Source: an uncultured Flavobacteriales bacterium (GTDB lineage: Bacteria > Bacteroidota > Bacteroidia > Flavobacteriales_D > Sanyastnellaceae). Taken from it: 14,511 nucleotides of DNA. Numbering within the stretch: position 1 is the first letter of the stretch; each line of letters opens with the position of its first letter. The DNA is taken from contig CALKUW010000253.1 in the NCBI GenBank assembly GCA_937996585.1, positions 1 to 14,511 on the forward strand, written 5' to 3'. The notes below the pieces were generated by a model. That model worked only from the letters and a program-made list of their open reading frames with translations, made no database searches and was not told the origin of the DNA. The position numbers and the translations under genes were made by a program. Below, in pieces: positions 6,760-14,458 of this stretch.

Positions 6760-8715
6760 TCAACGGAACCGGGAGGCCACCGCTTCACGGTCAAAGGTAG
6801 CGATGGTGGGGCGCCCCCATGGGTCCCGATCCGGCTCCTGGCAGGCAAACAGTCCGTCCACGATGTCCAGCATTTCGGCACGGGTCAGGGTCCGCCCGGA
6901 TGGGATGGCCGCACCACGAGCCACCCCGGCCATGGCGCGGCTCGCCCGAAGGTCAACATCCACCTCACCGGCTTCCCGCAGCTCGGTCAGGACGGCATCC
7001 ACCAGCACCGCAGGGTCGCCTTCCGCTGCATCCGATGGCAAGCCCAACACCCGGATCGTACCGGAATCACCACCGGCCTCCAAATTGAAGCCCATGGCGA
7101 CGAGTGCAGGCATGGTGTCCTCCAGCAAAGCCCGGTCCGCCGCACCGACCTCCAGGTCCTCCGGGAAGAGGAGCTGCTGCGCGTGGCCCGTCAGCGTCTG
7201 CTGCGCCATGCTGGCAAAGCGTTCGTAAAGGATGCGCGTATGGGCGCGGTGCTGATCGACGAGGACCAAACCGCTGCGCGTCGCCGTCACAATCCAACCG
7301 CCGAAAAGCTGGAACAGGGGCCGCTGCTCATCGAAACCGCTGCCCATGGTCGGCAACGGCTCGGCCTCGGACTGGCCGACTTCGGAGAACACCAACCGCG
7401 CGGGCATGTCCCCGGTGTCCCCGGAATCGTCTCCCTCCGGGCGCTGTGCAGGTCCGGACTCGAAGAAACGCCGGGTGGCTTCAATCCGGTCGCGGTCGGC
7501 GCGCCCGCCGAATCCACCCGAAGTCCGATTGACCGTTCCTGTTCCTGAGCCGCCAGTGGAATGGCCACCTCCGCCCGAACCTTGACCGCCCTCCTGGCGG
7601 AAGGGGTTGTAATCCGGATCAAGTTGGATGCGGGGCTCCTCCACCTCCTGCCCGGGCTTGGGCGGCGCGATGTCGAAGGCCGTCTCCGTGTCGAAGTCGA
7701 GGGACGGCGCCACGTGGAACCGGCCAAGGGCCCGCTTCACCGCCGCCTGAAGGATGGCTACGATGGCCCGGTCCTCCTGGAATTTGGCTTCTACCTTGGT
7801 CGGGTGGATGTTCACGTCCACCCTTGCGGGATCCACCTCGAGAAAAAGCACATACAGCGGAAACTGCCCCGGGGTCAGCAAGCCCTCCATGGCGCGCATG
7901 ACCGCACCGTGGAATGCCCCGTGCCGGATGAAGCGGCCGTTGACGAACAGGAATTGCTCCCCGCGGGTGCGCCGGGCGAATTCCGGCTTGCCCACGAAGC
8001 CCTGCAATCCGACCACATCGGTCCGCTCCTCCACCGGGACGAGGCGCTCGTCGTACTTGCCCCCGAAGATGCGGACGATTCGCTGGCGCAGGCTCCCGGC
8101 CGGCAGGTCGAACAGCTCCGAGCCGTTGTGGCGCAACACGAACGACAGGTCCGCGTGGGCCAACGCCACGCGCTGGAATTCATCGATGCAATGCCGCAGC
8201 TCCACCTGGTCGCTCTTCAGGAAATTTCGGCGGGCGGGCACATTGTAGAACAGCCTCTTGACCGTCATCCGCGACCCCACATCGCAGGTGACCGGCTCCG
8301 TAGACTGGCATTTACCCCCCTCCATCACCACTTCGACGCCCATCTCCTCCTCGGCACGGCGGGTCCGCAATTCCACCCGCGCGATGGACGCAATGCTGGC
8401 CAAGGCCTCCCCGCGGAAGCCCATGGTCGCGAGCGAAAGCAGGTCATCCGTCGAGCGCAGTTTGGATGTCGCATGCCGACCGAAGCAGGCTTCGGCATCC
8501 GCCGGCGCCATCCCGCAGCCGTCATCGGCTACGACGATGCGGTTGCGGCCCGCATCCTTCAGCTCGACCACGATGCGGCGCGCACCGGCATCGAGGGCAT
8601 TCTCCATCAATTCCTTGACCACCGACGCCGGCCGTTGCACCACCTCACCGGCGGCGATCTGGTTGGCCACGTGTTCCGGCAGCCTGCTGATCACGGTTTC
8701 CGTCGCAGTTGTCAT
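6760..8715 (-). CDS. mutL: DNA mismatch repair protein MutL
   Basis: MutL couples MutS mismatch recognition to strand processing. The 651-residue protein has an N-terminal GHKL ATPase (about 1-335) with E35 and N39 in KELMENALDAGA, the ADDGCG loop (63-68), ATP-lid residues GFRGEAL (99-105) and the NIHPTKVEAKF motif (302-312). A linker (about 336-465) includes a Gly/Ser-rich stretch at 376-406. The C-terminal dimerisation domain runs from about 466. The endonuclease metal motif known from B. subtilis (DQHAxxExxxxE) reads DQHRAHTRILYE (487-498), with Thr at the first Glu position. The usual CPHGRP reads DPWGRP (631-636), losing Cys and His. Nuclease activity is therefore doubtful, although similar variants are, from memory, usual in Bacteroidota. 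The start overlaps the upstream stop by 4 nt (ATGA on the minus strand). Confidence 0.97.
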   Translation of the reverse strand: MTTATETVISRLPEHVANQIAAGEVVQRPASVVKELMENALDAGARRIVVELKDAGRNRIVVADDGCGMAPADAEACFGRHATSKLRSTDDLLSLATMGFRGEALASIASIARVELRTRRAEEEMGVEVVMEGGKCQSTEPVTCDVGSRMTVKRLFYNVPARRNFLKSDQVELRHCIDEFQRVALAHADLSFVLRHNGSELFDLPAGSLRQRIVRIFGGKYDERLVPVEERTDVVGLQGFVGKPEFARRTRGEQFLFVNGRFIRHGAFHGAVMRAMEGLLTPGQFPLYVLFLEVDPARVDVNIHPTKVEAKFQEDRAIVAILQAAVKRALGRFHVAPSLDFDTETAFDIAPPKPGQEVEEPRIQLDPDYNPFRQEGGQGSGGGGHSTGGSGTGTVNRTSGGFGGRADRDRIEATRRFFESGPAQRPEGDDSGDTGDMPARLVFSEVGQSEAEPLPTMGSGFDEQRPLFQLFGGWIVTATRSGLVLVDQHRAHTRILYERFASMAQQTLTGHAQQLLFPEDLEVGAADRALLEDTMPALVAMGFNLEAGGDSGTIRVLGLPSDAAEGDPAVLVDAVLTELREAGEVDVDLRASRAMAGVARGAAIPSGRTLTRAEMLDIVDGLFACQEPDRDPWGRPTIATFDREAVASRFR

Positions 8716-9071
8716 GGCGCGGGTGTCATCAGGTATTCACGGGCAAAATCCGTAGTCTCCACCCAGAGCAAGCCCCGCCATGCGGCATAGAGCAAGACCA
8801 CGAGGATGACCAGACTGCGCAACATGGCGCGGCGGCGCGCGGCGAGGGTCGCCTGGACGCGGGTCGTGCGGTCAAGTCCGGGTCCGGCTCCCTGGCGGAA
8901 CCTCACCTTGCGCGGACCACTGCTGCCGTTGCCCGTCACCTCGGCCTCGATGGCCTCCTTGCGCTCCTTCCACCTCATGGCACGGGCGTCCACATGGGAC
9001 GACCGGAAGGTGAAACTCCGGGGGGCATGGCGCACGTTCCGGAAGGGGCTGGGCAGGCGCGGGGCTTTCAT
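8712..9071 (-). CDS. Small membrane protein of unknown function between ispH and mutL
   Basis: This 119-residue protein has a long basic soluble N-terminus and one hydrophobic segment at about 84-103, followed by a short polar tail. It looks like a single-pass inner-membrane protein with the bulk in the cytosol. The stretch RSFTFRSSHVDARAMRWKER (18-37) loosely resembles small bacteroidal proteins found beside mutL that are often misnamed as riboflavin synthase subunits; that comparison is from memory. Both junctions are coupled: its start overlaps the ispH stop by 1 nt (TGATG), and its stop overlaps the mutL start by 4 nt. The tight placement argues that it is a real gene. I assign no function. 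Confidence 0.75.
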   Translation of the reverse strand: MKAPRLPSPFRNVRHAPRSFTFRSSHVDARAMRWKERKEAIEAEVTGNGSSGPRKVRFRQGAGPGLDRTTRVQATLAARRRAMLRSLVILVVLLYAAWRGLLWVETTDFAREYLMTPAP

Positions 9072-10327
9072 CAGGCACCCAAAGTTGCCTGCTCCCGGGC
9101 AAAAACCCGCAAAACATCATCCACATCGCGTCCACCACCACACCGTTCAACAATGGATTGCAGCACGCGATCCACTGCGCTGTCCGGGCAAGAGGCCCCG
9201 GATGTCAGCAACACGGTGGGCACACCCGAGCGGGTTTCGGCAGGCCACCAATCATTGGAAACCAAACGATTACCGGACTCCAAATCGAAATGGGCGATGC
9301 TGCCGTCCTCTCCGAATTCGTCCGCACCGCGGATGAACCAGGTGGGCAGGACTTCTTCACAGAGCTCGACGAGGTGGGAGGTGTTCGAGGAATTGTACCC
9401 CCCGACCACGACAGCCAGGTCAGCCTCTGCCCTTGCCAGATCCAAGGCTGCCGCAGTGGCGGTCTGGTTGTCGAGCGTCGCATAGCACAGGGTGTCCCGC
9501 GTGTTGGCGAACCGTTCACCAGAACCGCCATCACGCGCCTCAAGTGCCGACTTCAGGTGATCCGCGATGGCCTGCGTGTCGCTGGCCAACATGGTCGTCT
9601 GGTTCACCACCCCGAAGCGCTCCAGATCTTCCGGCACGCGGAAACCAGGGGAGGTCCGACCACCGAACACCTCATCAAAATCCGCCCAATCGCGGGTCCC
9701 ACGGATGAAGCCCGCCAGCACCTCCGCCTCAGCCATGTCCTTGATGACCATGGACTTCGCGCCCGAGCTGCTGTGGCTGAATGTCGCCCGGGTCTCCTCG
9801 TGTCGCGGCTTCCCGTGGATGACCACGGAATAGTCCTTCTCCCCCAATTGGGCCGCCCGCTTCCACACCTTCTCCACGAAAGGACAGGTCGTATTGTAGC
9901 GCTGGATGTCCACCCCGATTTCCCTGAGGCGCGCCTCGATCTCCAGCGTCGTCCCGAAGGCCGGAATGATGACCACGTCCTCCGGAGCCAAAGCCTCCAT
10001 CGGCGTCAGGGTGTTGCCCTCCGTATCCATGAGGAATCCGATACCCTGCGAGGTCAAGTCGGCGTTCACCTCGGGATTGTGGATCATCTGGCTCAGAAGC
10101 CACAGCCGCTTACCCGGGTTCTCCTGAACGGCCTTGTAGGCGATCTCAATGGCATTCTCCACCCCGAAACAGAAGCCGAAGTGCCGGGGCAGGATGAACC
10201 GCACCTTACCGAAATCCAGCACGCTCGGCCCCAGGTCCCGCTTCCGGGGGTCGCCCGTCTTGCGGATGGCCTTGACCTTGCCGATGACCGGCGAGCGGTA
10301 GAATTCGGGGATGTCGAACGTGCGCAT
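9071..10327 (-). CDS. ispH: 4-hydroxy-3-methylbut-2-enyl diphosphate reductase (IspH/LytB)
   Basis: IspH performs the last step of the MEP pathway, reducing HMBPP to IPP and DMAPP with a [4Fe-4S] cluster in the cytosol. The three cluster cysteines are C53 in GFCFGV, C148 in TTCPF and C281 in LCYATLDNQ. Substrate-site motifs include IHNP (82-85), HEET (176-179), NQTT (242-245), YNSSNTSHL (311-319) and TSGASCPDSAV (375-385). At 418 residues it is about 100 longer than the E. coli enzyme, through an N-terminal extension and an insertion near 205-275, as in other Bacteroidota. The frame is open upstream to 10597, but the ATG at 10325-10327 gives the typical bacteroidal N-terminus (MRTFDIPEFY). 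It heads the minus-strand run, is divergent from the gene at 10428, and shows that the organism uses the MEP route. Confidence 0.96.
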   Translation of the reverse strand: MRTFDIPEFYRSPVIGKVKAIRKTGDPRKRDLGPSVLDFGKVRFILPRHFGFCFGVENAIEIAYKAVQENPGKRLWLLSQMIHNPEVNADLTSQGIGFLMDTEGNTLTPMEALAPEDVVIIPAFGTTLEIEARLREIGVDIQRYNTTCPFVEKVWKRAAQLGEKDYSVVIHGKPRHEETRATFSHSSSGAKSMVIKDMAEAEVLAGFIRGTRDWADFDEVFGGRTSPGFRVPEDLERFGVVNQTTMLASDTQAIADHLKSALEARDGGSGERFANTRDTLCYATLDNQTATAAALDLARAEADLAVVVGGYNSSNTSHLVELCEEVLPTWFIRGADEFGEDGSIAHFDLESGNRLVSNDWWPAETRSGVPTVLLTSGASCPDSAVDRVLQSIVERCGGGRDVDDVLRVFAREQATLGA

Positions 10328-10427
10328 CTCCACGAAGGTACAGGGCAGGCGGGTGCCGTGTTCACCGCCAGCGCCGATTTCATGGCCCCTTTTGAAACCA
10401 GCCTGTACCCTTCGCGTAGGAACAGAC

Positions 10428-11015
10428 ATGCGCCTCACGACATCCCGTTCCTCCCTCCTGTGCGCCCTGCTGTTTGCATGGGCATACTCCGGATGGGGAC
10501 AAGGGGTCATCCAGGTGCCGGGCAGTCCCGGATGGACGCAGCAATTGCTCCGCGAAACCAAGGCGAATCCCACATTGACCCTGACGGTGGCACCCACGAT
10601 GGAAGGCGCACAAATCCGAAAGGGTTTCCAGCTCGAGGTTCACCAGGACAACCACCTGTTCGAAAAGGTGCGCCACCGCGGGAAAAGGCCCGCCCGCTTC
10701 CATTTGCCTCCTGGACACCTCTACACTTTGGTCGTTGCACACCCGGCAGCCTTTCGAAAAGTCATCCAATTCGATACGGACAGACTTGACCAGCCCATGC
10801 AGCTCGACTGCCACGTCGACCTGTTTCTCCGACCGGGCTTGGATCCCTTGACCTTCGACGACGAACTCGTCCTCAGTACCCCCCTTTCCGTGGTCTGGTT
10901 TGATGAAAAACGCAACTTCTTCCGACACGATCCGTATCTACACCGCGATGGCATCGAGCAGTTACGCGACCACCTCAAGTCGCGCGTGTCATCCCTGCAT
11001 GAGCCCCCTGACTGA
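10428..11015 (+). CDS. Exported protein of unknown function, possible carboxypeptidase-regulatory-like fold
   Basis: This 195-residue protein starts with a signal peptide: basic MRLTTSR, a hydrophobic core (9-20) and a likely cleavage near GWGQG (22-26). No lipobox Cys is placed for lipidation. The middle (about 48-135) is beta-rich. The run FHLPPGHLYTLVVAHPAAFR (91-110), followed by KVIQFDT, resembles the end of small beta-sandwich domains of the carboxypeptidase-regulatory/CnaB type, which are common in exported bacteroidal proteins; this is inference. The C-terminus (165-195) is charged and probably helical. The upstream in-frame extension to 10311 lacks a signal peptide and overlaps ispH, so the ATG at 10428 is preferred. 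It is a single-gene unit ending in the terminator at 11083. I do not recognise a function. Confidence 0.75.
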   Translation: MRLTTSRSSLLCALLFAWAYSGWGQGVIQVPGSPGWTQQLLRETKANPTLTLTVAPTMEGAQIRKGFQLEVHQDNHLFEKVRHRGKRPARFHLPPGHLYTLVVAHPAAFRKVIQFDTDRLDQPMQLDCHVDLFLRPGLDPLTFDDELVLSTPLSVVWFDEKRNFFRHDPYLHRDGIEQLRDHLKSRVSSLHEPPD

Positions 11016-11044
11016 AGGGCCCCTGCACAAAGCCACCTGAAGAT

Positions 11045-11063
11045 GGTGCCGCGTGTCGGCACC
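11045..11063 (+). other. Stem-loop in the 3' untranslated region of the 10428-11015 gene
   Basis: A perfect 7-bp inverted repeat (GGTGCCG at 11045-11051 and CGGCACC at 11057-11063) encloses a 5-nt loop. No U-run follows, so it is not itself an intrinsic terminator. It lies 19 nt before the main terminator hairpin and may protect the 3' end of the transcript from decay; that role is inferred. Confidence 0.45.
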
Positions 11064-11082
11064 GGTGAGGTAGATGTGGTGA

Positions 11083-11117
11083 GAAGGGGCTGCCGAAAGG
11101 CGGCCCCTTCACTTTTT
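11083..11117 (+). terminator. Intrinsic terminator of the exported-protein gene
   Basis: A 12-bp stem (11083-11094 with 11099-11110), containing one G-U pair and a GAAA tetraloop, is followed by ACTTTTT. The arms are GAAGGGGCTGCC and GGCGGCCCCTTC. Only the plus-strand direction has a U-run, so it serves the gene ending at 11015. It also separates that gene from the convergent gene ending at 11137. Confidence 0.88.
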
Positions 11118-11136
11118 ACCCTGTTTCCAACGGAGA

Positions 11137-11622
11137 TCAATGGGCCCTGAGCCGGGCCTTGGCACGTTCCACGAAGGCCGCACGCCGCTCCATCGCACGT
11201 TCATCCGGATCCGCCTGGCCCCATGACCGCGGAAACCACTTTCGAATCGCTTTGACCTGCGCCCAAGCTTCCGCCTTGAGCAGCAACAAGAAGGCCTCCG
11301 AATCACCCAATGCCCGGTTGGCCTCGCGCCCCTCGAAATCAATGCGGATGTCGGGATGGGCCTGCAGCCAGCGCACGAGCAGCACGTCGGTCAGCTCCTG
11401 CAACTCGGCACAGGTCCTGCCCTTGATGTCCCGTCGGAGGGCTTTGATGGCCCATCCATCCATGGCGCGGGCCACCTCGGCTGAGGCCACCGACTGCAAG
11501 GGGTCGAAAGGCGGCGGTTTGCAAGGACCACCTTCCAAGGCCATGCCTTGCCATGACAGGGCCAACAGGGCGAACATCAGTGCCCCTCTCCGCAGCCCAT
11601 CGACATGGCGCTTCGGCTTCAT
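11137..11622 (-). CDS. Small exported protein with a degenerate OmpA-like domain
   Basis: This 161-residue protein has a basic start and a hydrophobic core (14-29), suggesting a signal peptide. The region 73-153 follows the pattern of OmpA-type peptidoglycan-binding domains: a helix (ELQELTDVLLVRWL, 73-86), a strand ending in IRIDFEGREAN (92-102) where the family has an EGHTD-like motif, a helix (LLLKAEAWAQVKAIRKWF, 113-130) in place of SxxRAxxVxxYL, and finally DERAMERRAAFV (140-151) in place of the terminal RxxNRRV motif. The Asp and Arg that grip diaminopimelate appear to be missing, so binding may be lost or altered. This assignment is my own pattern match. Its start overlaps the upstream stop by 4 nt (ATGA, 11619-11622), so it is cotranscribed with the saccharopine dehydrogenase gene. 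Two cysteines (C34, C71) could form a disulfide. Confidence 0.75.
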   Translation of the reverse strand: MKPKRHVDGLRRGALMFALLALSWQGMALEGGPCKPPPFDPLQSVASAEVARAMDGWAIKALRRDIKGRTCAELQELTDVLLVRWLQAHPDIRIDFEGREANRALGDSEAFLLLLKAEAWAQVKAIRKWFPRSWGQADPDERAMERRAAFVERAKARLRAH

Positions 11623-12968
11623 CCTTCAGCGTCTCTTTCAGTGAAGGCAATGCCTTCGGAGGCCAACCCTTCCAACAGGGGTTCGTAAAGATCCGCGCCT
11701 GTAGGCAGGATCACGCCCGTGCCCTGCCAATCGCCGCGCATCCACATGCGCGCCGCCAACGCCAGGGGCAGTCCTACCGTCAACGACATGGCAGTATGGG
11801 TATCATCCTCACCGATGTACACGAGGTGGGAAGTGCGCACGCGCTGCTCGCCCGATGCGGTCCGGTAGCCGAACCGATGCCACATGACAATCATGTCCAG
11901 GTCGTCAGGTTCGAGCGCCCACTTGCCCTCGAGCAGGTCCTGCAGGATTTCACAGGGCGACCCCTCCGTCCTGCCCAATGCCGAGTCGCTGAACAGGCCC
12001 AACCAATCCAGCAGCGCCATGGCCGCCGCATCCGCTCCTGTGGCCTCGGCCACAGCACGGCGCACGGCATTCGCATCCGCATCCCCGGCGACGCCTCCGG
12101 CGAAACCGGCCGTGAATTGACGCCACGTCGTCCCCGCGGGCAACGACAATCGCGCATCATCCCGGTTCATCCCCAGTTGGAACAGGGCGTCCCATCCCCC
12201 ACAAAACCCATCTCCGCGCAAGGTGCCCCGCACCAGCGTTTCAATGCCTTCCAACCCGTAAATCTTCTCGTAGGCCAGGCTGTCCCTGTTGGCATACCCC
12301 TCGAACCGACCCGCCCCGGGCACCTCGATGGAGGTCACCTCCTTGAAGAGGCGGTGCGGCGGCAACACGCGGTTCAGCCCGCGTTCTCGGAAGGTCGCAG
12401 ACCCCCCTTGTCCGGCCAGGACGACGTTGCGCGGATTCCAAGTGAATTTGTAGTGCCACGGATTGTTGTCGCTCTCGGGGGCCACCAAACCGCCCGTGTA
12501 GCTTTCAAAACCTCGCAGAGCGCTGCCTTCAGCCCGCAATCCGTCGATGACCTGCATGGCACTGAGGTGATCGATTCCCGGATCCAATCCGAGTTCATTC
12601 AGGATGGGAATGCCCGCCGCCTTGGCCTCGCCATCCATGGCGGCGATTTCCGGCGACAGGTAACTCGGGGTGATGAGCGGCGTCCGCGTGGCGATGGCAT
12701 CCCGCGCCACCTCCGGGTGAAGGAAGGCCGGCAACATGCTGATGACCAGGTCTGCCGCATCGATTTCAGCGCGTCGGGCCTCGGGCTGTCCCGCATCCAT
12801 AGCGAACACGCTGGCTGCCGGGTGTCCTGCCGCCTTCCGCTCCGCCAAGGCGACGTCCATGTCGCCAATCCTGACCTCGAAGGATTCCCTTGCCGCGTGA
12901 TCGAGGAGGTGACGGATCAAGGAGGAACTCGACCGCCCGGCACCCAGGATGAGAATGCGTCTCGCCAT
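11619..12968 (-). CDS. Saccharopine dehydrogenase family protein (saccharopine reductase-like)
   Basis: This 449-residue cytosolic oxidoreductase has an N-terminal Rossmann motif GAGRSSSSL (9-17) and a saccharopine dehydrogenase C-terminal domain. The signature regions NELGLDPGIDHLSAM (124-138) and PESDNNPWHYKFTWNPRNV (164-182), plus DMIVMWHRF (358-366), match the LYS9-type, L-glutamate-forming family. That enzyme interconverts saccharopine with glutamate and aminoadipate semialdehyde. In Bacteroidota it more likely serves lysine breakdown than synthesis; this is inference. No lysine-ketoglutarate reductase partner is in the window. The frame is open upstream to 13037, but the ATG at 12966-12968 places the Rossmann strand (MARRILILGAG) correctly at the N-terminus. 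The gene is divergent from the lipoprotein gene at 13100 and overlaps its downstream neighbour by 4 nt. Confidence 0.88.
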   Translation of the reverse strand: MARRILILGAGRSSSSLIRHLLDHAARESFEVRIGDMDVALAERKAAGHPAASVFAMDAGQPEARRAEIDAADLVISMLPAFLHPEVARDAIATRTPLITPSYLSPEIAAMDGEAKAAGIPILNELGLDPGIDHLSAMQVIDGLRAEGSALRGFESYTGGLVAPESDNNPWHYKFTWNPRNVVLAGQGGSATFRERGLNRVLPPHRLFKEVTSIEVPGAGRFEGYANRDSLAYEKIYGLEGIETLVRGTLRGDGFCGGWDALFQLGMNRDDARLSLPAGTTWRQFTAGFAGGVAGDADANAVRRAVAEATGADAAAMALLDWLGLFSDSALGRTEGSPCEILQDLLEGKWALEPDDLDMIVMWHRFGYRTASGEQRVRTSHLVYIGEDDTHTAMSLTVGLPLALAARMWMRGDWQGTGVILPTGADLYEPLLEGLASEGIAFTERDAEG

Positions 12969-13056
12969 GCCGCAAATTTCGGGGGAGCAGACCTTGTCGC
13001 GCCACCGACCGCAAAGACTGGCACGGGACTTGTCCACAAACCAACGAATACGGGCC

Positions 13057-13064
13057 TATTTTCG
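13057..13064 (+). promoter_or_regulatory. Candidate Bacteroidota -7 box upstream of the lipoprotein gene
   Basis: TATTTTCG differs from the Bacteroidota -7 consensus TAnnTTTG at one base and lies 35 nt before the ATG at 13100. The nearest upstream TTG (13030-13032) is 24 nt away instead of about 19, so the -33 match is poor. It falls in the 131-nt divergent gap (12969-13099), where a promoter is expected. Confidence 0.25.
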
Positions 13065-13099
13065 GCATGCGCCGAGCAGGTTCCACAACACTTCACGAC

Positions 13100-14458
13100 A
13101 TGCGCCCATCCCTCATTCTCCTCGCCGTTGCCGCCCTCACCCTCACGGCTTGCAACGGCCCCAAGGCCCTCACGAAGCGGGGACTGGAACTGCAATATGC
13201 CGGCATGTCCCGACAGGCAGCCGAAATGTATTACCAGGCCCTGCGCAGGAAGCCCGGACATGTGGAGGCCATGGTCGGTTTGAAGTCGGCCGGACAGGGG
13301 GTCATCGACCAGTGGGTGGGCGATTTCCAGAAAGCCTCACTCGATGGAAGGCGTGCCGACGCCCTTGGGCTCTACGATGACATGACGGCGTACCGGGACC
13401 GCATGACGAAGGTGAATGTCGACCTGTTGATTCCGGCATCCGTAGCGGCCGACTACGAAGACCACGTGGATGAGCACCTCATCGAGCTGGATGAGCAAGG
13501 CCATGCCCAACTCGAAGCTGAAGATTTCGATGCCGCAGCCGAGACATTCAGGGAAATCATCCGCCTTGATGCGGAATACGGGGATGCCCAAGCCCTGCTG
13601 GTGGTCGCCATGGCCGAACCTGCATACAGGCTCGGCGTGGACCGTCTGGGTGAGGAAGCCTACCGTGCAGCCCACGATGCGTTCGCCCGGGCTTTGCAGC
13701 ACGATGCCGCATACAAGGATGCGCGCGCCCTGCTCGACCAAGCCCTTGCGGAAGGCCGTTTCAACCTGGCCATCACCGATTTCGAATCGCGCCCACGGGA
13801 CGCGGACATCGCACTCGAGCTGCGGAGCGGGGTTCAAAACGCCTTGATCCAAACGACGGACCCCTTCATCGGCCTGGTCGACCGCACCCAACGGGATGAA
13901 ATCATTGCAGAGCAGCAATTGTCCCTGTCGGGCATGGCGGACGAGCAGGTTCAGGTTGGAGAACTTGCCGGTGCAAAGGCCATGCTGACCGGTGCCATCT
14001 TGATGTATTCCGTTGAAACCGGGACACCGATGACCACCACCCGCCCCGGCTTCAGAAAATATTTCCGTGAGGTCAAGGACGACGAGGGTAAAACCAAGAA
14101 GGTGGTCGCTTTTGCTCCCGTGCAATACCAACTGCACACACAATCGAGGGACGTCATTTTGAAATACGAACTGAAATTGATCAGCACCGAGACCAGTCAG
14201 GTGTTGTTCTCCAAGGTGGACGAAGTGCGCAGCTCGGATGAAATCGAATTCGCCACCAGTCAGGTGGAACCGGGGCTGCTGTTTCCCGCCCGTTCCAGCG
14301 GCGAAGTCAACCGAAGCGGCAAATCCCAGATGTCCAGGTTACTCAACGCCCGCAGGGAACTGATGCCCGGATCCTCCATGCGGAACCAACTCCTTCAAGA
14401 GGCGTCAACCCGTGGAACCCGTCAGGTGGAAGACTTCCTTTCCGACCACATCCGATGA
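13100..14458 (+). CDS. Lipoprotein with helical (TPR-like) repeats and a CsgG-like C-terminal domain
   Basis: This 452-residue protein begins with a lipoprotein signal peptide, with lipobox LTAC at 15-18, so it is probably lipidated at C18 and held in the outer membrane or periplasm. Helical repeats of TPR type follow: about 24-58 (RGLELQYAGMSRQAAEMYYQ), 133-165 (EDFDAAAETFREIIRLDAEY) and 185-215 (AYRAAHDAFARALQHDAAY). From about 255 the pattern GLVDRTQRDEIIAEQQLSL (258-276), then SGMADE and VGELAGAKAMLTGAIL, resembles CsgG-family domains, which have a VDR..L..I..E..L..SG motif before a GA..L..G strand. CsgG forms the curli secretion pore, but many relatives have no known export role, and curli genes are absent here. 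The ATG at 13100 is chosen over 13067 because it starts the signal peptide. The stop overlaps the next start by 4 nt. Confidence 0.82.
   Translation: MRPSLILLAVAALTLTACNGPKALTKRGLELQYAGMSRQAAEMYYQALRRKPGHVEAMVGLKSAGQGVIDQWVGDFQKASLDGRRADALGLYDDMTAYRDRMTKVNVDLLIPASVAADYEDHVDEHLIELDEQGHAQLEAEDFDAAAETFREIIRLDAEYGDAQALLVVAMAEPAYRLGVDRLGEEAYRAAHDAFARALQHDAAYKDARALLDQALAEGRFNLAITDFESRPRDADIALELRSGVQNALIQTTDPFIGLVDRTQRDEIIAEQQLSLSGMADEQVQVGELAGAKAMLTGAILMYSVETGTPMTTTRPGFRKYFREVKDDEGKTKKVVAFAPVQYQLHTQSRDVILKYELKLISTETSQVLFSKVDEVRSSDEIEFATSQVEPGLLFPARSSGEVNRSGKSQMSRLLNARRELMPGSSMRNQLLQEASTRGTRQVEDFLSDHIR

Noticed and set aside
7561..8790. A long plus-strand open frame opposite mutL
   Set aside because: It is antisense to the conserved mutL ATPase region. 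Its composition is that of a GC-rich shadow frame and it has no start context.
10333..10340. A -7-like box (TACCTTCG on the minus strand) just before ispH
   Set aside because: It lies only 5 nt before the start codon and has no TTG at the expected -33 distance, so chance is the simpler explanation.
10328..10597. A 90-residue N-terminal extension of IspH
   Set aside because: The added residues do not resemble the family, overlap the divergent exported-protein gene, and follow no start signal. The ATG at 10325-10327 gives the usual bacteroidal N-terminus.
9158..10789. A 543-codon plus-strand open frame opposite ispH
   Set aside because: It is antisense to all of the conserved ispH motifs, and its product has no family features.
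11083..11110. Bidirectional use of the 11083 terminator hairpin
   Set aside because: On the minus strand the hairpin is followed by TCACCACATC with no U-run, so it is not a good terminator for the gene ending at 11137.
11553..13283. A 576-codon plus-strand open frame opposite the saccharopine dehydrogenase
   Set aside because: It shadows a well-conserved gene, runs into the lipoprotein gene in another frame, and looks non-coding in composition.
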